From the NCBI GenBank assembly GCA_041156125.1, contig JBEVTI010000025.1, forward strand, positions 1 to 64,000: 64,000 nucleotides of DNA, given 5' to 3'. Shown here one piece after another: positions 1 to 7,717 of the stretch. This DNA is from Paraktedonobacter carboxidivorans. GTDB taxonomy: Bacteria; Chloroflexota; Ktedonobacteria; Ktedonobacterales; Ktedonobacteraceae. The position numbers were made by a program, and so were the translations under genes. How positions within the stretch are numbered: position 1 is the stretch's first letter; every line of letters starts with the position of its first letter. The notes below the pieces were generated by a model. That model was not told the origin of the DNA and ran no database searches. It was given only the letters and a program-made list of their open reading frames with translations.

Positions 1-1
1 G

Positions 2-316
2 CGTGAAGACCCTCACATTCTCCATTTTCGGCAGAAGATCTTTTCCTGGGCCAGTAAGCTTCAAAATGGAGAATTAGGAAGCGCAGAAGCTATAAGCAAA
101 GAAATTAAAGAGGCTAATGAAGCGATCCAAGGATTGGGCAAGTGGCGGACCATAAGTGCGTGGACCACTTACATCTCTATTGGTGTAGATATCTTTAGTC
201 AGTTTTTAGGAGGCTTGCCGATTACATTGCTAACAACAACGCCTCTAGGCTTGTTCCTGGACGGCTGGACAATGAGAAAAGAGTGGCAATATCGCTGGTT
301 GCTGTTGGGTCGTTAA
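2..316 (+). CDS. C-terminal end of an unrecognised membrane protein (cut by the window edge)
   Basis: The reading frame is open from the left edge, so only the last 104 residues are present. The first half is charged and looks helical (rich in Glu, Lys and Ala). The second half has a hydrophobic stretch (roughly residues 55-85 of what is visible) that could form one or two membrane segments, followed by a short basic tail ending in GR. No family is recognised. It converges on the VWA gene, with a 39-base gap and no obvious terminator. Confidence 0.5.
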   Translation, partial: REDPHILHFRQKIFSWASKLQNGELGSAEAISKEIKEANEAIQGLGKWRTISAWTTYISIGVDIFSQFLGGLPITLLTTTPLGLFLDGWTMRKEWQYRWLLLGR

Positions 317-355
317 ATGGATGCGTTCCAGCACTATACAGCTATAGGTATCTAT

Positions 356-1060
356 TTACTTGTATTCTTTCTGGTGAGCGAGTAGAAGTGCCTTCACGAA
401 GTTGTGTACATAGTCACTGTGGTTCGGCTGTATAAAAAGCTTCGCTTGATCTTGCACGACAAAGCGACTTTCTTTTAACTGCTCGGCTAACTGAGGATAT
501 TCATCAACGCTTGATGCTAGAGTAAACATCAGTCGAGCTGCTGTTGACCAGAACAGTTCAGGACTATTCTGTAACAGCCAGGGATGAGCAACATCGTCAT
601 TTGTAATAAAACAGCAAATAATAGGTATGCCTTGCTGCTTGATATGGTTAGCAAGCATTATTAAATCCCTTGAGGATGAGTCTGTTGGTTCGCCATCGGA
701 GATAATAATGATGACCGGACGCAAGCCTTTATTCTCAGGCAGATGTGCTTCGCGGCTAAGTCGGTGAAATGTTTGAGCCAGAGTCGTTTTTATTGGGCTG
801 GAACCAAATAGTGGCAGATCGTGAGGCAAAAATGATGGGAAACTATTCATTTTGAGCAAATCGTTGATTTCGGTCAGCGATACAGTTGTTTCTCTCTCCG
901 GCTCTGTTTGAACAAGGCAAAAAAGAGCTTCCCTTGTAAAGCGTTGGCGGGCCAGGGTTTTCACCAGATCGTTGATTTCAGGTTCAAGCACTTCCCAGAT
1001 CACTTGCCGCGCACACATCAGCGTTTTCTCTTCTAGAAGGTTCCAGCGAGGCGTTTGCAA
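356..1060 (-). CDS. VWA-domain protein, TerY-like, N-terminus missing
   Basis: The middle of this 234-residue protein matches the second half of a von Willebrand factor A domain: a strand of four isoleucines followed by SDGEPTD, then a hydrophobic strand IPIICCFIT and a long helix, as in TerY-type VWA proteins of stress and signalling operons. The opening VWA strand with its metal-binding DxSxS motif is absent. The frame begins at a 14-base palindrome where a ClpB/C fragment starts on the other strand. The simplest reading is a gene cut at its 5' end by rearrangement, with the ATG at 1060 fortuitous. Without DxSxS the metal site is incomplete, so it is probably non-functional. The VWA assignment is firm; expression is doubtful. 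Confidence 0.55.
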   Translation of the reverse strand: MQTPRWNLLEEKTLMCARQVIWEVLEPEINDLVKTLARQRFTREALFCLVQTEPERETTVSLTEINDLLKMNSFPSFLPHDLPLFGSSPIKTTLAQTFHRLSREAHLPENKGLRPVIIIISDGEPTDSSSRDLIMLANHIKQQGIPIICCFITNDDVAHPWLLQNSPELFWSTAARLMFTLASSVDEYPQLAEQLKESRFVVQDQAKLFIQPNHSDYVHNFVKALLLAHQKEYK

Positions 1061-1505
1061 ACGCTACGAGCAACATCATAGTGTAGCAATTCCTGATAAG
1101 ACACTCAGGGTCGCGGCTGAAATGGCCAGTCGTTATATTACGAACCGTTTACTGCCTGAGAAGGCGATAGACCTGCTTGACGAAGCTTCCAGCCGCGTGC
1201 GCACGCAGAATTCGCTAGCTCCATTCAATCTCAAAGAAGCAATGAAAGAACTTGAAATAGTCCTGCGTGAGAAAGAGCAAGCTATCCAGCAACAGGAATA
1301 TGAGTTGGGAGCGGAACTGCGCTATCGTGAAGTGCAGCTACGCGCTCGCATTGCCAAACTGGAGGCTGGCTGGCATCGCGAGCGCGGTACAGATAAACCT
1401 CCGGTACGCGAGGAAGATATTGCGGAGATAGTTTCAATGTTGACAGGTATTTCTGTTGAAAAAATCATCAACTCGCAGTCAACTGGCAAACCAGAAAATG
1501 GATAA
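1059..1505 (+). pseudogene. ClpB/ClpC AAA+ chaperone, internal fragment
   Basis: The translation opens with RYEQHHSVAIPDKTL and continues through SRYITNRLLPEKAIDLLDEA, the lid region of the first AAA+ domain of ClpB/ClpC. A heptad-like coiled middle segment (about residues 60-110) and then VREEDIAEIVSMLTGI, the linker into the second AAA+ domain, follow. Both P-loops are missing, and a stop comes right after this linker, so about 150 residues of a roughly 800-residue protein remain. There is no credible start: extending the frame upstream runs into antisense of the VWA gene. It is a gene relic, not a functional chaperone. Confidence 0.75.
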
Positions 1506-1540
1506 GCAGCAAACAACCCTGAATCCTCCTGGTGGGTAAG

Positions 1541-1684
1541 ACCCCGTTAACTGGTGGATAACTTGAAAGGGTGACTGTTTTAACTTACGTGCCAGAGAGG
1601 GCCGATCAATCGGCCCTCTCTGGCATTTGCGTTATTTGCGGCAGCTATTTGGGATCTCACATTCCTCCACCAGATAATGTGGCT
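1541..1684 (+). mobile_element. MITE-like hairpin repeat, copy 1
   Basis: About 144 bases recur in inverted orientation at 15009-15152 with roughly 90% identity by eye. The ends are imperfect inverted repeats of about 17 bases (CCCCGTTAACTGGTGGA and the complement of TCCACCAGATAATGTGG, 14 of 17 matching). The centre is a perfect 16-base-pair hairpin (1591-1606 with 1609-1624, two-base loop). There is no coding capacity. This fits a non-autonomous miniature transposable element. No clear target duplication was seen. The hairpin could also act as a bidirectional terminator. Confidence 0.7.
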
Positions 1685-1732
1685 CTACCTCCTGGTGCAA
1701 GAGTAGAAGGTTTTAGACATTTTTAAGGATAA

Positions 1733-1921
1733 GCACTTTGTCAGTACTGTGCTTCTCACGCTAATGATGCCGTGGCGATTGCCTGTGCAATGGGCGAAGT
1801 GGTTGAGCCGTATACGGTGGGGCATCAGTTGCGCTGTGTCCCGCGTGGGCAGTCTCAACGCTACAACGGCAAGCACAGTGAACATAAGGCGTGGGCACCG
1901 CGCAAGTTCAAACACGAATTA
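1733..1921 (+). pseudogene. IscB-like (RRXRR/HNH) nuclease C-terminal remnant
   Basis: A short open stretch starting just after an in-frame stop encodes HANDAVAIACAMG, which resembles the RuvC-III segment (His...Asp-Ala) of IscB/RRXRR-type nucleases. It is followed by YNGKHSEHKAWAPRK, a segment I associate with the C-terminal part of those proteins in Chloroflexota. The N-terminal RuvC-I, bridge and HNH parts are absent, so this is a relic. The identification rests on memory of the family without a search, hence modest confidence. It is immediately followed by a group II intron-like 3' end. Confidence 0.42.
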
Positions 1922-1933
1922 ACTACTTCTGGA

Positions 1934-2030
1934 GAGCCGGATGATGGGAAAGCTATCAAGTCCGGTTCGGTGGGGAGCACGCGCAAACCTACAGGCGCAA
2001 TCCTGCAAGGCGGCGGGTGCCTACCCTACG
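1934..2030 (+). ncRNA. Group II intron domain V-like hairpin and probable 3' end
   Basis: Bases 1934-1968 fold as a group II intron domain V: outer stem GAGCCGG/CCGGTTC, a two-base bulge, inner stem GATGG/CTATC and a GAAA-type loop. It is 35 bases against the usual 34. About 60 bases later comes GCCTACCCTAC (2019-2029), like the 3' ends of bacterial group II introns, with a plausible domain VI between. No reverse transcriptase/maturase frame is present, so this is a 3'-end fragment. Confidence 0.5.
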
Positions 2031-2104
2031 CTATCAGCGTGCTCTATCTTTTGGTTGACGGCATGTATTTAGGGGAAGCCTACTGCACACAATTGATGGG
2101 AGGC

Positions 2105-2142
2105 CGCTCAAGGCTCAATTTGTACAATTAAAGCCTTGAGCG
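2105..2142. terminator. Inverted repeat, possible terminator
   Basis: An 11-base perfect inverted repeat (CGCTCAAGGCT ... AGCCTTGAGCG) encloses a 16-base AT-rich loop. It lies about 100 bases past the stop of the minus-strand propeller gene. There is no long T-run on either side, so termination is possible but not certain. Confidence 0.35.
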
Positions 2143-2246
2143 AACTCTACCACAAGCATGAAACCCTCTGATGAATTGTAAAAAGGAGCTATCTGCCTCA
2201 TGCTTGCGGCAAGGTTACCATACTTGAACGAGATGACCTACGGGTT

Positions 2247-3470
2247 TCAGAGAATATGCCAGCCCGACCAGCCACTAGCGCCATTCGGCGAGTTTTGCCA
2301 TTGCTGTTCCATCCTGATATTGCTATCAAGCGCGAACACGTCGAGAGTCCCGATCTTCACACTCCCGTTCATGCCAACGGCAGGAACACCAGCAAAGTTG
2401 CCACCCAGCGAACTCCAACTGGACCAACCACAGTGGCCGGGACAGGTCTGATAAATATGATGTATTGCTCTATCACCTCCAGTAGAGAAGATTTCCAGGC
2501 GACCATCATTGTTGGCTGCGACGGTTGCATTGCCACTACCCAGATTCCCCAGCGAAAAGAAGCCTTGCCAGCCACAACCTGCACAGGCCTGGACATTGCC
2601 TTCGATATTGCCATTGCTATCCTGAGTCACAACAAAGAGTGACCCGTCACTTGTCCTGCTGACACTCTGATAATTGCTCACCCCCCCGGAGAGATTGCCC
2701 AGACTCTGCCGAGATGACCAGGCACCATTTGGGGTTGTTTGGTAATACTCATACAGTTGCCGTGGTGAAGTCAGACTTTGAGCGCTGGCAAAGACCTCCA
2801 GGCGTCCATCTGTATCTTGTCCGACCGACAGCCCTTCTGGACCAACAAAGCCTTGATCGGGAAAGGTGGCCCAGCTCTTTACAAATCCCTGTCCCGCGCT
2901 CGATTGCCAGATATGCTGCAGACGTCCTGTGCTTATGTTAGTGCCTGTGGAAACAAAGACTTCCAGGCGTCCATCTTTGTTTCGACCCACGGCAGGCACG
3001 CCACTCGCCAAGCCCAGATCAAGGCCAGGCATTGGTCGCCAGCCAGCCCAACCGCCATTGGGAGTGGTTTGAAAGTTGTCATAGACTACGCCACTCTTGC
3101 TAGTGGCGAAGAGCTCCAGACGCCCATCGGTATCCTGCCCAACAGTGGGAGATAACTGCCATAGAATATGTACACCAGCGGCCTCTGGTGGGAGGTCTTT
3201 CCAACCAGACCACGAACCATTGCTTAACTGATAATTGTGCACAATAGATGTGAAGTTGTCATCGCCAATACCAATTGTAAAAATCTCCAAACGGCCATCT
3301 GCGTCGCGGCCAACAACAGGTCTTGTCGAAATGCTTGACACCTGTGCATTGGGTAATTTCGGCAAGCGTGTTTGCGCATATGCCTGGCGAGAAAAGGCAA
3401 AGAAGCTGGTGGAGAGAAGGACAAGGCTCAGCAAAAGAGTGATTAACCATCGCTTCCGCATAGAATGCAT
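2247..3470 (-). CDS. Secreted seven-bladed PLL-like beta-propeller protein
   Basis: This 407-residue protein starts with a signal peptide: basic MHSMRKRW, a hydrophobic core LITLLLSLVLL and an AxA-type site before QTRLPK. The rest is about seven repeats of roughly 50 residues, most containing a strand of the form DGRLE(V/I/L)F preceded by VG(R/Q)(D/N). Examples are near residues 50, 105, 160, 215 and 325, with diverged versions near 275 and 375. Trp-rich strands such as WSGW and WAGW alternate with them. This is the signature of the PLL/DUF346-like propeller lectins, which bind fucose or related sugars in characterised members. Sugar binding here is inferred. It appears monocistronic, and the 5' region to 3946 is non-coding. 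Confidence 0.75.
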   Translation of the reverse strand: MHSMRKRWLITLLLSLVLLSTSFFAFSRQAYAQTRLPKLPNAQVSSISTRPVVGRDADGRLEIFTIGIGDDNFTSIVHNYQLSNGSWSGWKDLPPEAAGVHILWQLSPTVGQDTDGRLELFATSKSGVVYDNFQTTPNGGWAGWRPMPGLDLGLASGVPAVGRNKDGRLEVFVSTGTNISTGRLQHIWQSSAGQGFVKSWATFPDQGFVGPEGLSVGQDTDGRLEVFASAQSLTSPRQLYEYYQTTPNGAWSSRQSLGNLSGGVSNYQSVSRTSDGSLFVVTQDSNGNIEGNVQACAGCGWQGFFSLGNLGSGNATVAANNDGRLEIFSTGGDRAIHHIYQTCPGHCGWSSWSSLGGNFAGVPAVGMNGSVKIGTLDVFALDSNIRMEQQWQNSPNGASGWSGWHIL

Positions 3471-3946
3471 GGATGCCTCCTTACTATAAACGTACCCAGT
3501 TAGAGTGGATGTTGTGGGCGGATTCCTCCTTTCTCATTGTAACAATGTGTATAGCTTCATGCGTATGTGTTGCACTATACAGTGAGGAAAATGATACAAA
3601 CGATTTACACTTCTATGCATTTTTTCTCTGGGACTGTGTAGTACTCGCCAGCAAGTGTACCAGTATAATGCGCCAGTTTTCCAGGCCAAACCTGGACATC
3701 TTTGGACAACTCGTTTTTTAGACCTGGACATCTTTGGACACCTGGCTTTATTTCTTGCGTTTTCCGCCTTTCTCGTCTATAGTAAGCATAAGTTATTTTC
3801 TTTCTTTCAGATCTACATTTGACGAAAACACATAGATAGAATCAACGGAGGAAAGAAAAATTATAGAATGAAGAGGAAGGAGTTGTAAAGAATTTTCTCC
3901 TATTTGACTCTATTCCATTTCTAGAAATACTGCTTCAACACACGTT
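3471..3946. other. Non-coding interval with orphan direct repeats
   Basis: This 476-base gap separates two divergent genes. I see no supported gene. It contains AT-rich stretches that could hold promoters for both sides and the 19-base direct repeat pair at 3690-3740. Two purine-rich tracts with possible ribosome-binding sequences (near 3848-3855 and 3878-3883) lie too far from the ATG at 3947 to serve it. Confidence 0.5.
3690..3740. repeat. Pair of 19-base direct repeats, transposon-end-like
   Basis: ACCTGGACATCTTTGGACA occurs at 3690-3708 and again at 3722-3740, 32 bases apart start to start. Read on the other strand each begins TGTCCAAAG. Repeated TGT-starting sequences near a terminus are typical of IS21-type ends, but no transposase lies nearby. 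They could alternatively be a regulator's tandem operator. Confidence 0.5.
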
Positions 3947-4720
3947 ATGGCAGAAGCCCTGTACAAACGTGGAAAGGACAGCTATTTTCGCATGCACATT
4001 GGGAAACGTATTTACCAGGAGCGGCTTCGACGCCGCCTTGCTCAGTATAAGGCCGATGGCAACACAGTGCTAACGACCGAGCACTACACCGTTGGGCAGG
4101 CGTCAACGATTACCGTGGCCCTGCAGGATGCTCTCACCCATACCAGTCCTGTGCCCGATGCATTCTACTTTTCTGGCTATGCCAATGATGTGAGTACCTT
4201 GCTTTCCTACCTGCCCAACAACGAACCGTTTGCGAACCTTCAAGTCATGGGTGGGGATGCACTCTATGAACTGGGCAGCTATCATCCCAGCGCGCGCATC
4301 TCATGGAACCGCCTGCACTTTACCTCGTTCGCCTATCCCTATGTCTGGGAGATGCCGGGCTATAGCGCGCAAAAACCGGAGTTTTTTACCGATTATCAAA
4401 ACGATTTCGACCCGACACACAGTCATGCAAGTACACCTTATGGCTGGAACCTCGCCGATGGCGATACGATGCTCTCCTACGATGCAACCTTCACGCTCTT
4501 AATGGCAGCGAAGGATACAGAAAAGTCCCAGGTGAGGATCAACGATGAATGGCTGGCCTTGACCCGGCTCAATGGCCCACGCGCGATTCAGGGGATCAGT
4601 GGCCAGATTGCGCTGGGACCAGATGGTGATCCCATCAACAAAGCTATTGTCATTCTGGATGTCTCTACACAGGGCTTTATCCAGATGAGTAGTATGGTCG
4701 AGGGCCAGTTCTTGCTATAA
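3947..4720 (+). pseudogene. Branched-chain amino acid-type solute-binding protein, N-terminal lobe missing
   Basis: The 257 residues correspond to the second part of a type I periplasmic ligand-binding protein (Peripla_BP_6): a strand/loop FYFSGYANDVSTLL, a hinge-like VMGGDALYELG, then SYDATFTLLMAA and near the end GISGQIALGPDGDP, which leads into the closing strand. A complete member has 380 or more residues with a lipoprotein or Sec signal; here there is no signal peptide and the first lobe is absent. No ribosome-binding site precedes the ATG at a normal distance. It is probably a 5'-deleted relic. The family assignment is good; function is unlikely. Confidence 0.6.
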
Positions 4721-5081
4721 TGTCGAGCCAGCCTGGGACCAGCTCTTTTTGCTGGCATGACGATGACTCTGCCAGGTGTACAGAAGGCTTATCCATATAC
4801 CTGGCAAATGGAGTCACTTATGTAGCGCTTACCCCAGTAAACTGAATATCATTTTGCTTAACAAGTTTCCAGAACTTGTTATAATCCATTCTGTTCTCTC
4901 CTGTGGCAGTTATGCCTGCAACTGTACCAGCCATTTCGTAGTCATTGCACCTATCCTCAAGAAAATGTTGCCCATAATCTCCACATATGGTATCGTTGTG
5001 CATGGTAGCGCCATACTCCTGGCGTAAAAAAACGTCTTTTACGCCCTGCGATCGCAGGGATATGACAAGAGGCTCAATAGT
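4721..5081. other. Non-coding interval
   Basis: No gene is supported in these 361 bases. Short open frames on both strands lack starts with ribosome-binding sites and show no family features. The 3' end carries the hairpin and palindrome at 5021-5059, just before the next gene. Confidence 0.5.
5021..5059. promoter_or_regulatory. Hairpin plus 16-base palindrome before a membrane-protein gene
   Basis: GGCGTAAAA (5021-5029) and TTTTACGCC (5037-5045) form a 9-base-pair hairpin. It runs straight into the perfect palindrome CCCTGCGATCGCAGGG (5044-5059), 22 bases before the ATG at 5082. The hairpin could terminate or attenuate transcription; the palindrome looks like a dimeric operator or simply contains the common GCGATCGC octamer. 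Confidence 0.4.
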
Positions 5082-5726
5082 ATGAGTACAACCAATGATA
5101 CATTTTCTCCCGTTCGCCTTACCTGGCTCGCTCTCTTCGGACTCTTCCTTCTACTCCTCATCCTTCTGGCCTGTCTTCTTGCACCCTTTCAGCCTTCCCG
5201 CTTTGCGGACGCTGGCCGCTTCCTCTCTTTTCCGGCTGATGCTCAGGGAAGAACAAATACGGATAGCCATCGCAATACCCCAACGACTACTCCAGTGCTC
5301 GGCGTCTCTCACGCCACCGCTACAACGGACAGCACAAGGCCATCGCCAGTAGTTACAGCGGAACCTGCTTTAATGGTCGCATTCAATAAGGGCGCACAGG
5401 CTGCGCTGACCCAGAAGGCTTATCAGGGGGCTGTCACGATTACCGTGAAGGGGTCTGGACAGGCAACAGGCAAGTCTTTTTCGGATGCCTTCTATATCTA
5501 TACTGATCAGCGGGGACATGCCATTACGCCAACGCGAAAGCCTGCTTTTGCCACGCTATGCATCGACAGGAAACCCGCCAGTGCTTTCGCTCAGTCTGTA
5601 CCAACCTACGACAAGACCCACAGCTATACTGTCACGTTGAATGCGCCTGGTGGTCAACTGACCTTTGGTGTTTGTGATGACAATCTTTCAGACAACACAG
5701 GCTCGTTTACCATCACCTTTGCTTGA
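5082..5726 (+). CDS. Membrane-anchored or secreted protein of unknown function with a C-terminal beta-sandwich-like domain
   Basis: This 214-residue protein has an N-terminal membrane segment (about residues 14-36, rich in Leu) that could be an uncleaved anchor or signal peptide. A Thr/Ser/Pro-rich linker follows (about 50-95), then a globular C-terminal domain of alternating strands (about 100-214) ending in DNLSDNTGSFTITF. That ending resembles the closing strands of PA-IL-like and related calcium-dependent carbohydrate-binding sandwiches, but I would not assign the family on that alone. The next gene starts 13 bases downstream behind its own ribosome-binding site, so the two are probably co-transcribed. 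Confidence 0.55.
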   Translation: MSTTNDTFSPVRLTWLALFGLFLLLLILLACLLAPFQPSRFADAGRFLSFPADAQGRTNTDSHRNTPTTTPVLGVSHATATTDSTRPSPVVTAEPALMVAFNKGAQAALTQKAYQGAVTITVKGSGQATGKSFSDAFYIYTDQRGHAITPTRKPAFATLCIDRKPASAFAQSVPTYDKTHSYTVTLNAPGGQLTFGVCDDNLSDNTGSFTITFA

Positions 5727-5739
5727 GAAAGGAGCTATC

Positions 5740-6558
5740 ATGAGTACTCGACCAGGAATATCCAGGAACAATGCACAACGCTTTTGGGAGTTCTTCATTT
5801 TTGGACTCGTCTTTACTGCTCTTTTTCTTTTCTGGTTCATCATCAAAGCAGGTCTTGTGGTCGGCTTCTTCACCGGTGTCCTGGCGGGCCTTTGCTTTAC
5901 CGCAGCATGGTTCCACTGGCATACACGCGCCGTTCCTGCACAGGAAGAGGTGGTTATACTACCGGTCGAGCCTGTCAGCCAGGAGGAAGCGCTTGAAACG
6001 GCTCCTGTACAACCAGCTCAGACCGAGCGAGAGGACTCAAGCGAAACTACTGCCGCCACTGAGATAGCTCCCGCAGCGGAGGGCGACGATGCTCCCACAG
6101 AGTCTCCAGAGCAATCAGGGACCATTGAGGAACAGCCCGAGGTCACTGAGGTGCAGACAGCGGAGAGCGACAACATTCCTACTATTGCGACGTTAGAAAC
6201 AGCTCAAGATCGACCAGAGCCAATTGAGCCTCAGTCCGAGATTACTGAGGTGACCGCAGAAGCGGCTGTAGTTGAGACATCTGCTATAGAAGGCAGTTCA
6301 GATGAGACGATTGTCTTAGCACATTTGCAACAGGATGCCATGGTGCTGCCCGCGCTTACGGTACCCAAAGATCTGGAGATTGAGGCCTATTGCGTAAAAT
6401 GCCACGCCCGCCGCATCATGCATAATCCCCAGGTCTTTGCAATGAAAAACGAACATCACGCTCTGCGCGGAGCCTGCTCAGTCTGCGGAAGCGGTTTGTT
6501 CCGCATTATCAGCCAGAAGCAAGAAGCTGAGTGGATCTCGCACGATACGGCCCAATAA
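5740..6558 (+). CDS. Two-TM membrane protein with acidic linker and C-terminal DUF5679 zinc ribbon
   Basis: The start at 5740 has AGGAG seven bases upstream. The 272-residue product has two adjacent membrane segments (about residues 15-35 and 38-58), a long acidic Glu/Thr/Pro-rich linker (about 65-215) with repeated Q(S/P)E(I/V)TEV units, and a C-terminal zinc ribbon (about 225-262) with CVKC and CSVC pairs in the DUF5679 arrangement. By architecture it is membrane-tethered with a cytoplasmic zinc ribbon on a flexible arm. Its role is unknown. It follows 5082-5726 by 13 bases. Confidence 0.65.
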   Translation: MSTRPGISRNNAQRFWEFFIFGLVFTALFLFWFIIKAGLVVGFFTGVLAGLCFTAAWFHWHTRAVPAQEEVVILPVEPVSQEEALETAPVQPAQTEREDSSETTAATEIAPAAEGDDAPTESPEQSGTIEEQPEVTEVQTAESDNIPTIATLETAQDRPEPIEPQSEITEVTAEAAVVETSAIEGSSDETIVLAHLQQDAMVLPALTVPKDLEIEAYCVKCHARRIMHNPQVFAMKNEHHALRGACSVCGSGLFRIISQKQEAEWISHDTAQ

Positions 6559-6596
6559 GGTTATTCAGCTCTCTGGAACCTGCTGGCACAAGATCC

Positions 6597-6890
6597 TCAG
6601 TCCTTCAGATAGCGATTGACAAAAAAGGCGGCGTAGTACTTTTCCCAATGCGCGCCTGGAGCTTCGCTCTTCTGTTGCTTATCGACCAGCACCAGTAAAT
6701 AGATCAGATCGCTTTTCAGCAGTTTTGCATCGAGTAGAGTAGCAAAGCCGTTTTCCAACAGGTAATCTGCATACCAGATTGCCCAGTCAGGATCGTCCCC
6801 ATTGGTCTCTTTATGGGTCATGAGATGCTCCTCCCCCGTCTGATGGAGCAGGGCCGCAATAGTTTCTTTGTGTTGTTTTTGTTCGTTCAT
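6597..6890 (-). CDS. Small hypothetical protein
   Basis: A 97-residue soluble, mostly helical protein. The central segment DPDWAIWYADYLLENG and the following helix ending in SDLIYLLVLVDKQQK look like a compact helical domain seen in many small uncharacterised bacterial proteins. No catalytic motif or membrane segment is visible. It converges on the DUF5679 gene (38-base gap). Codon use looks normal and the frame is clean, so it is probably real, but I assign no function. Confidence 0.5.
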   Translation of the reverse strand: MNEQKQHKETIAALLHQTGEEHLMTHKETNGDDPDWAIWYADYLLENGFATLLDAKLLKSDLIYLLVLVDKQQKSEAPGAHWEKYYAAFFVNRYLKD

Positions 6891-7051
6891 GTTTGAACTT
6901 GCCTCTTTCTCATGCTAGAGAAGAACGGCCACTCGTCGTCCTTATCATCGAGACGAGGAGCATATTCCCGCACGTTCTTCCGGCCTATGATACACCTCAG
7001 TGCTATTGTTTCAGAAGAGTACTGATTGTTACATCGGCAAAGTAGAGTCCA

Positions 7052-7513
7052 TCACCGTCCTGGAGCACGCACCTTGATTTCCTGAAGCAGCCAGCCGTTG
7101 CCGTCTGGATCGCTAAACGACGCGAAACTGTTGTAGTCTGCTCGTCCGGGGTCGAGGCCAGGTGTCTGTCCTTCCGGTCCGAAGTGGAAAGGTTCACTGA
7201 CCTCTACGCCACGAGCGACGAGCTCAGCTCGCGTGGCCTCGATGTTGGATGTGATCAGGTACATCCCCTGGTATGTGCCCGGCGTCACCTGCGTAATCCC
7301 CGTGCCGATCTGGATCGAGCATTCTGATCCCGGTGGAGTCAGTTGCACAATGCGATAGCTCACTGCGCCGCGATACCTGAAGCCCAGGGCTTCCTCATAA
7401 ACAGCAGAGCTATGATCTACGTCCACCCTGAAGCCCAGAGTTTCCTCGTAGAATTTCTTCGCGCGATCCACGTCTGAGACAGGGACGACGACAGCTTCAA
7501 ATTTGAGTTCCAT
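7052..7513 (-). CDS. VOC-family (glyoxalase-like) protein with an internal tandem duplication
   Basis: The ATG at 7513 is preceded by AAGGAG at normal spacing, giving 153 residues. The N-terminus (VVVPVSDVDRAKKFYEETLGF) and the C-terminal FSDPDGNGWLLQEI are hallmark strands of the vicinal oxygen chelate fold, whose members act on small molecules (glyoxalase, dioxygenase, resistance). The last Glu could be a metal ligand. An extra 17 codons are inserted after the first helix: YEETLGFRVDVDHSS is echoed by YEEALGFRYRG 17 residues later, matching a 51-base tandem duplication visible in the DNA (7376 versus 7427). This may have disturbed the first beta-alpha-beta unit. Substrate unknown. Confidence 0.7.
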   Translation of the reverse strand: MELKFEAVVVPVSDVDRAKKFYEETLGFRVDVDHSSAVYEEALGFRYRGAVSYRIVQLTPPGSECSIQIGTGITQVTPGTYQGMYLITSNIEATRAELVARGVEVSEPFHFGPEGQTPGLDPGRADYNSFASFSDPDGNGWLLQEIKVRAPGR

Positions 7514-7717
7514 TCCAGTATCTCCTTGAGTATTTGATCTGGCCGCTAACTTGTCTCGGCTCCGCATGCCGAGACAACAATCGCTTTCCATACGAACTCG
7601 ATACCGTGTATTCTCTATCGCGAGGTCAGTATTGGCACTTTCAGGGGAGAACATCGAAAGCTCGCGCGCCAAAGTTCTCCTTCCTCAAAAGCCATGTCAA
7701 GATGTGATTTGCTACTC

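Noticed and set aside
972..1058. ATG-initiated extension of the ClpB/C fragment
   Set aside because: This part is antisense to the VWA gene and shows no Clp similarity; the Clp homology starts only at about 1059.
1934..1968. Possible tRNA, because of a GGTTC-like T-loop sequence
   Set aside because: No cloverleaf, anticodon arm or CCA end can be drawn; the fold matches group II intron domain V better.
3690..3740. Possible CRISPR repeat pair
   Set aside because: Only two 19-base repeats with a 13-base gap, no further units and no cas genes.
4776..5027. 83-codon frame between the solute-binding relic and the membrane protein gene
   Set aside because: No ribosome-binding site, no recognisable motif, and it overlaps the hairpin at 5021.
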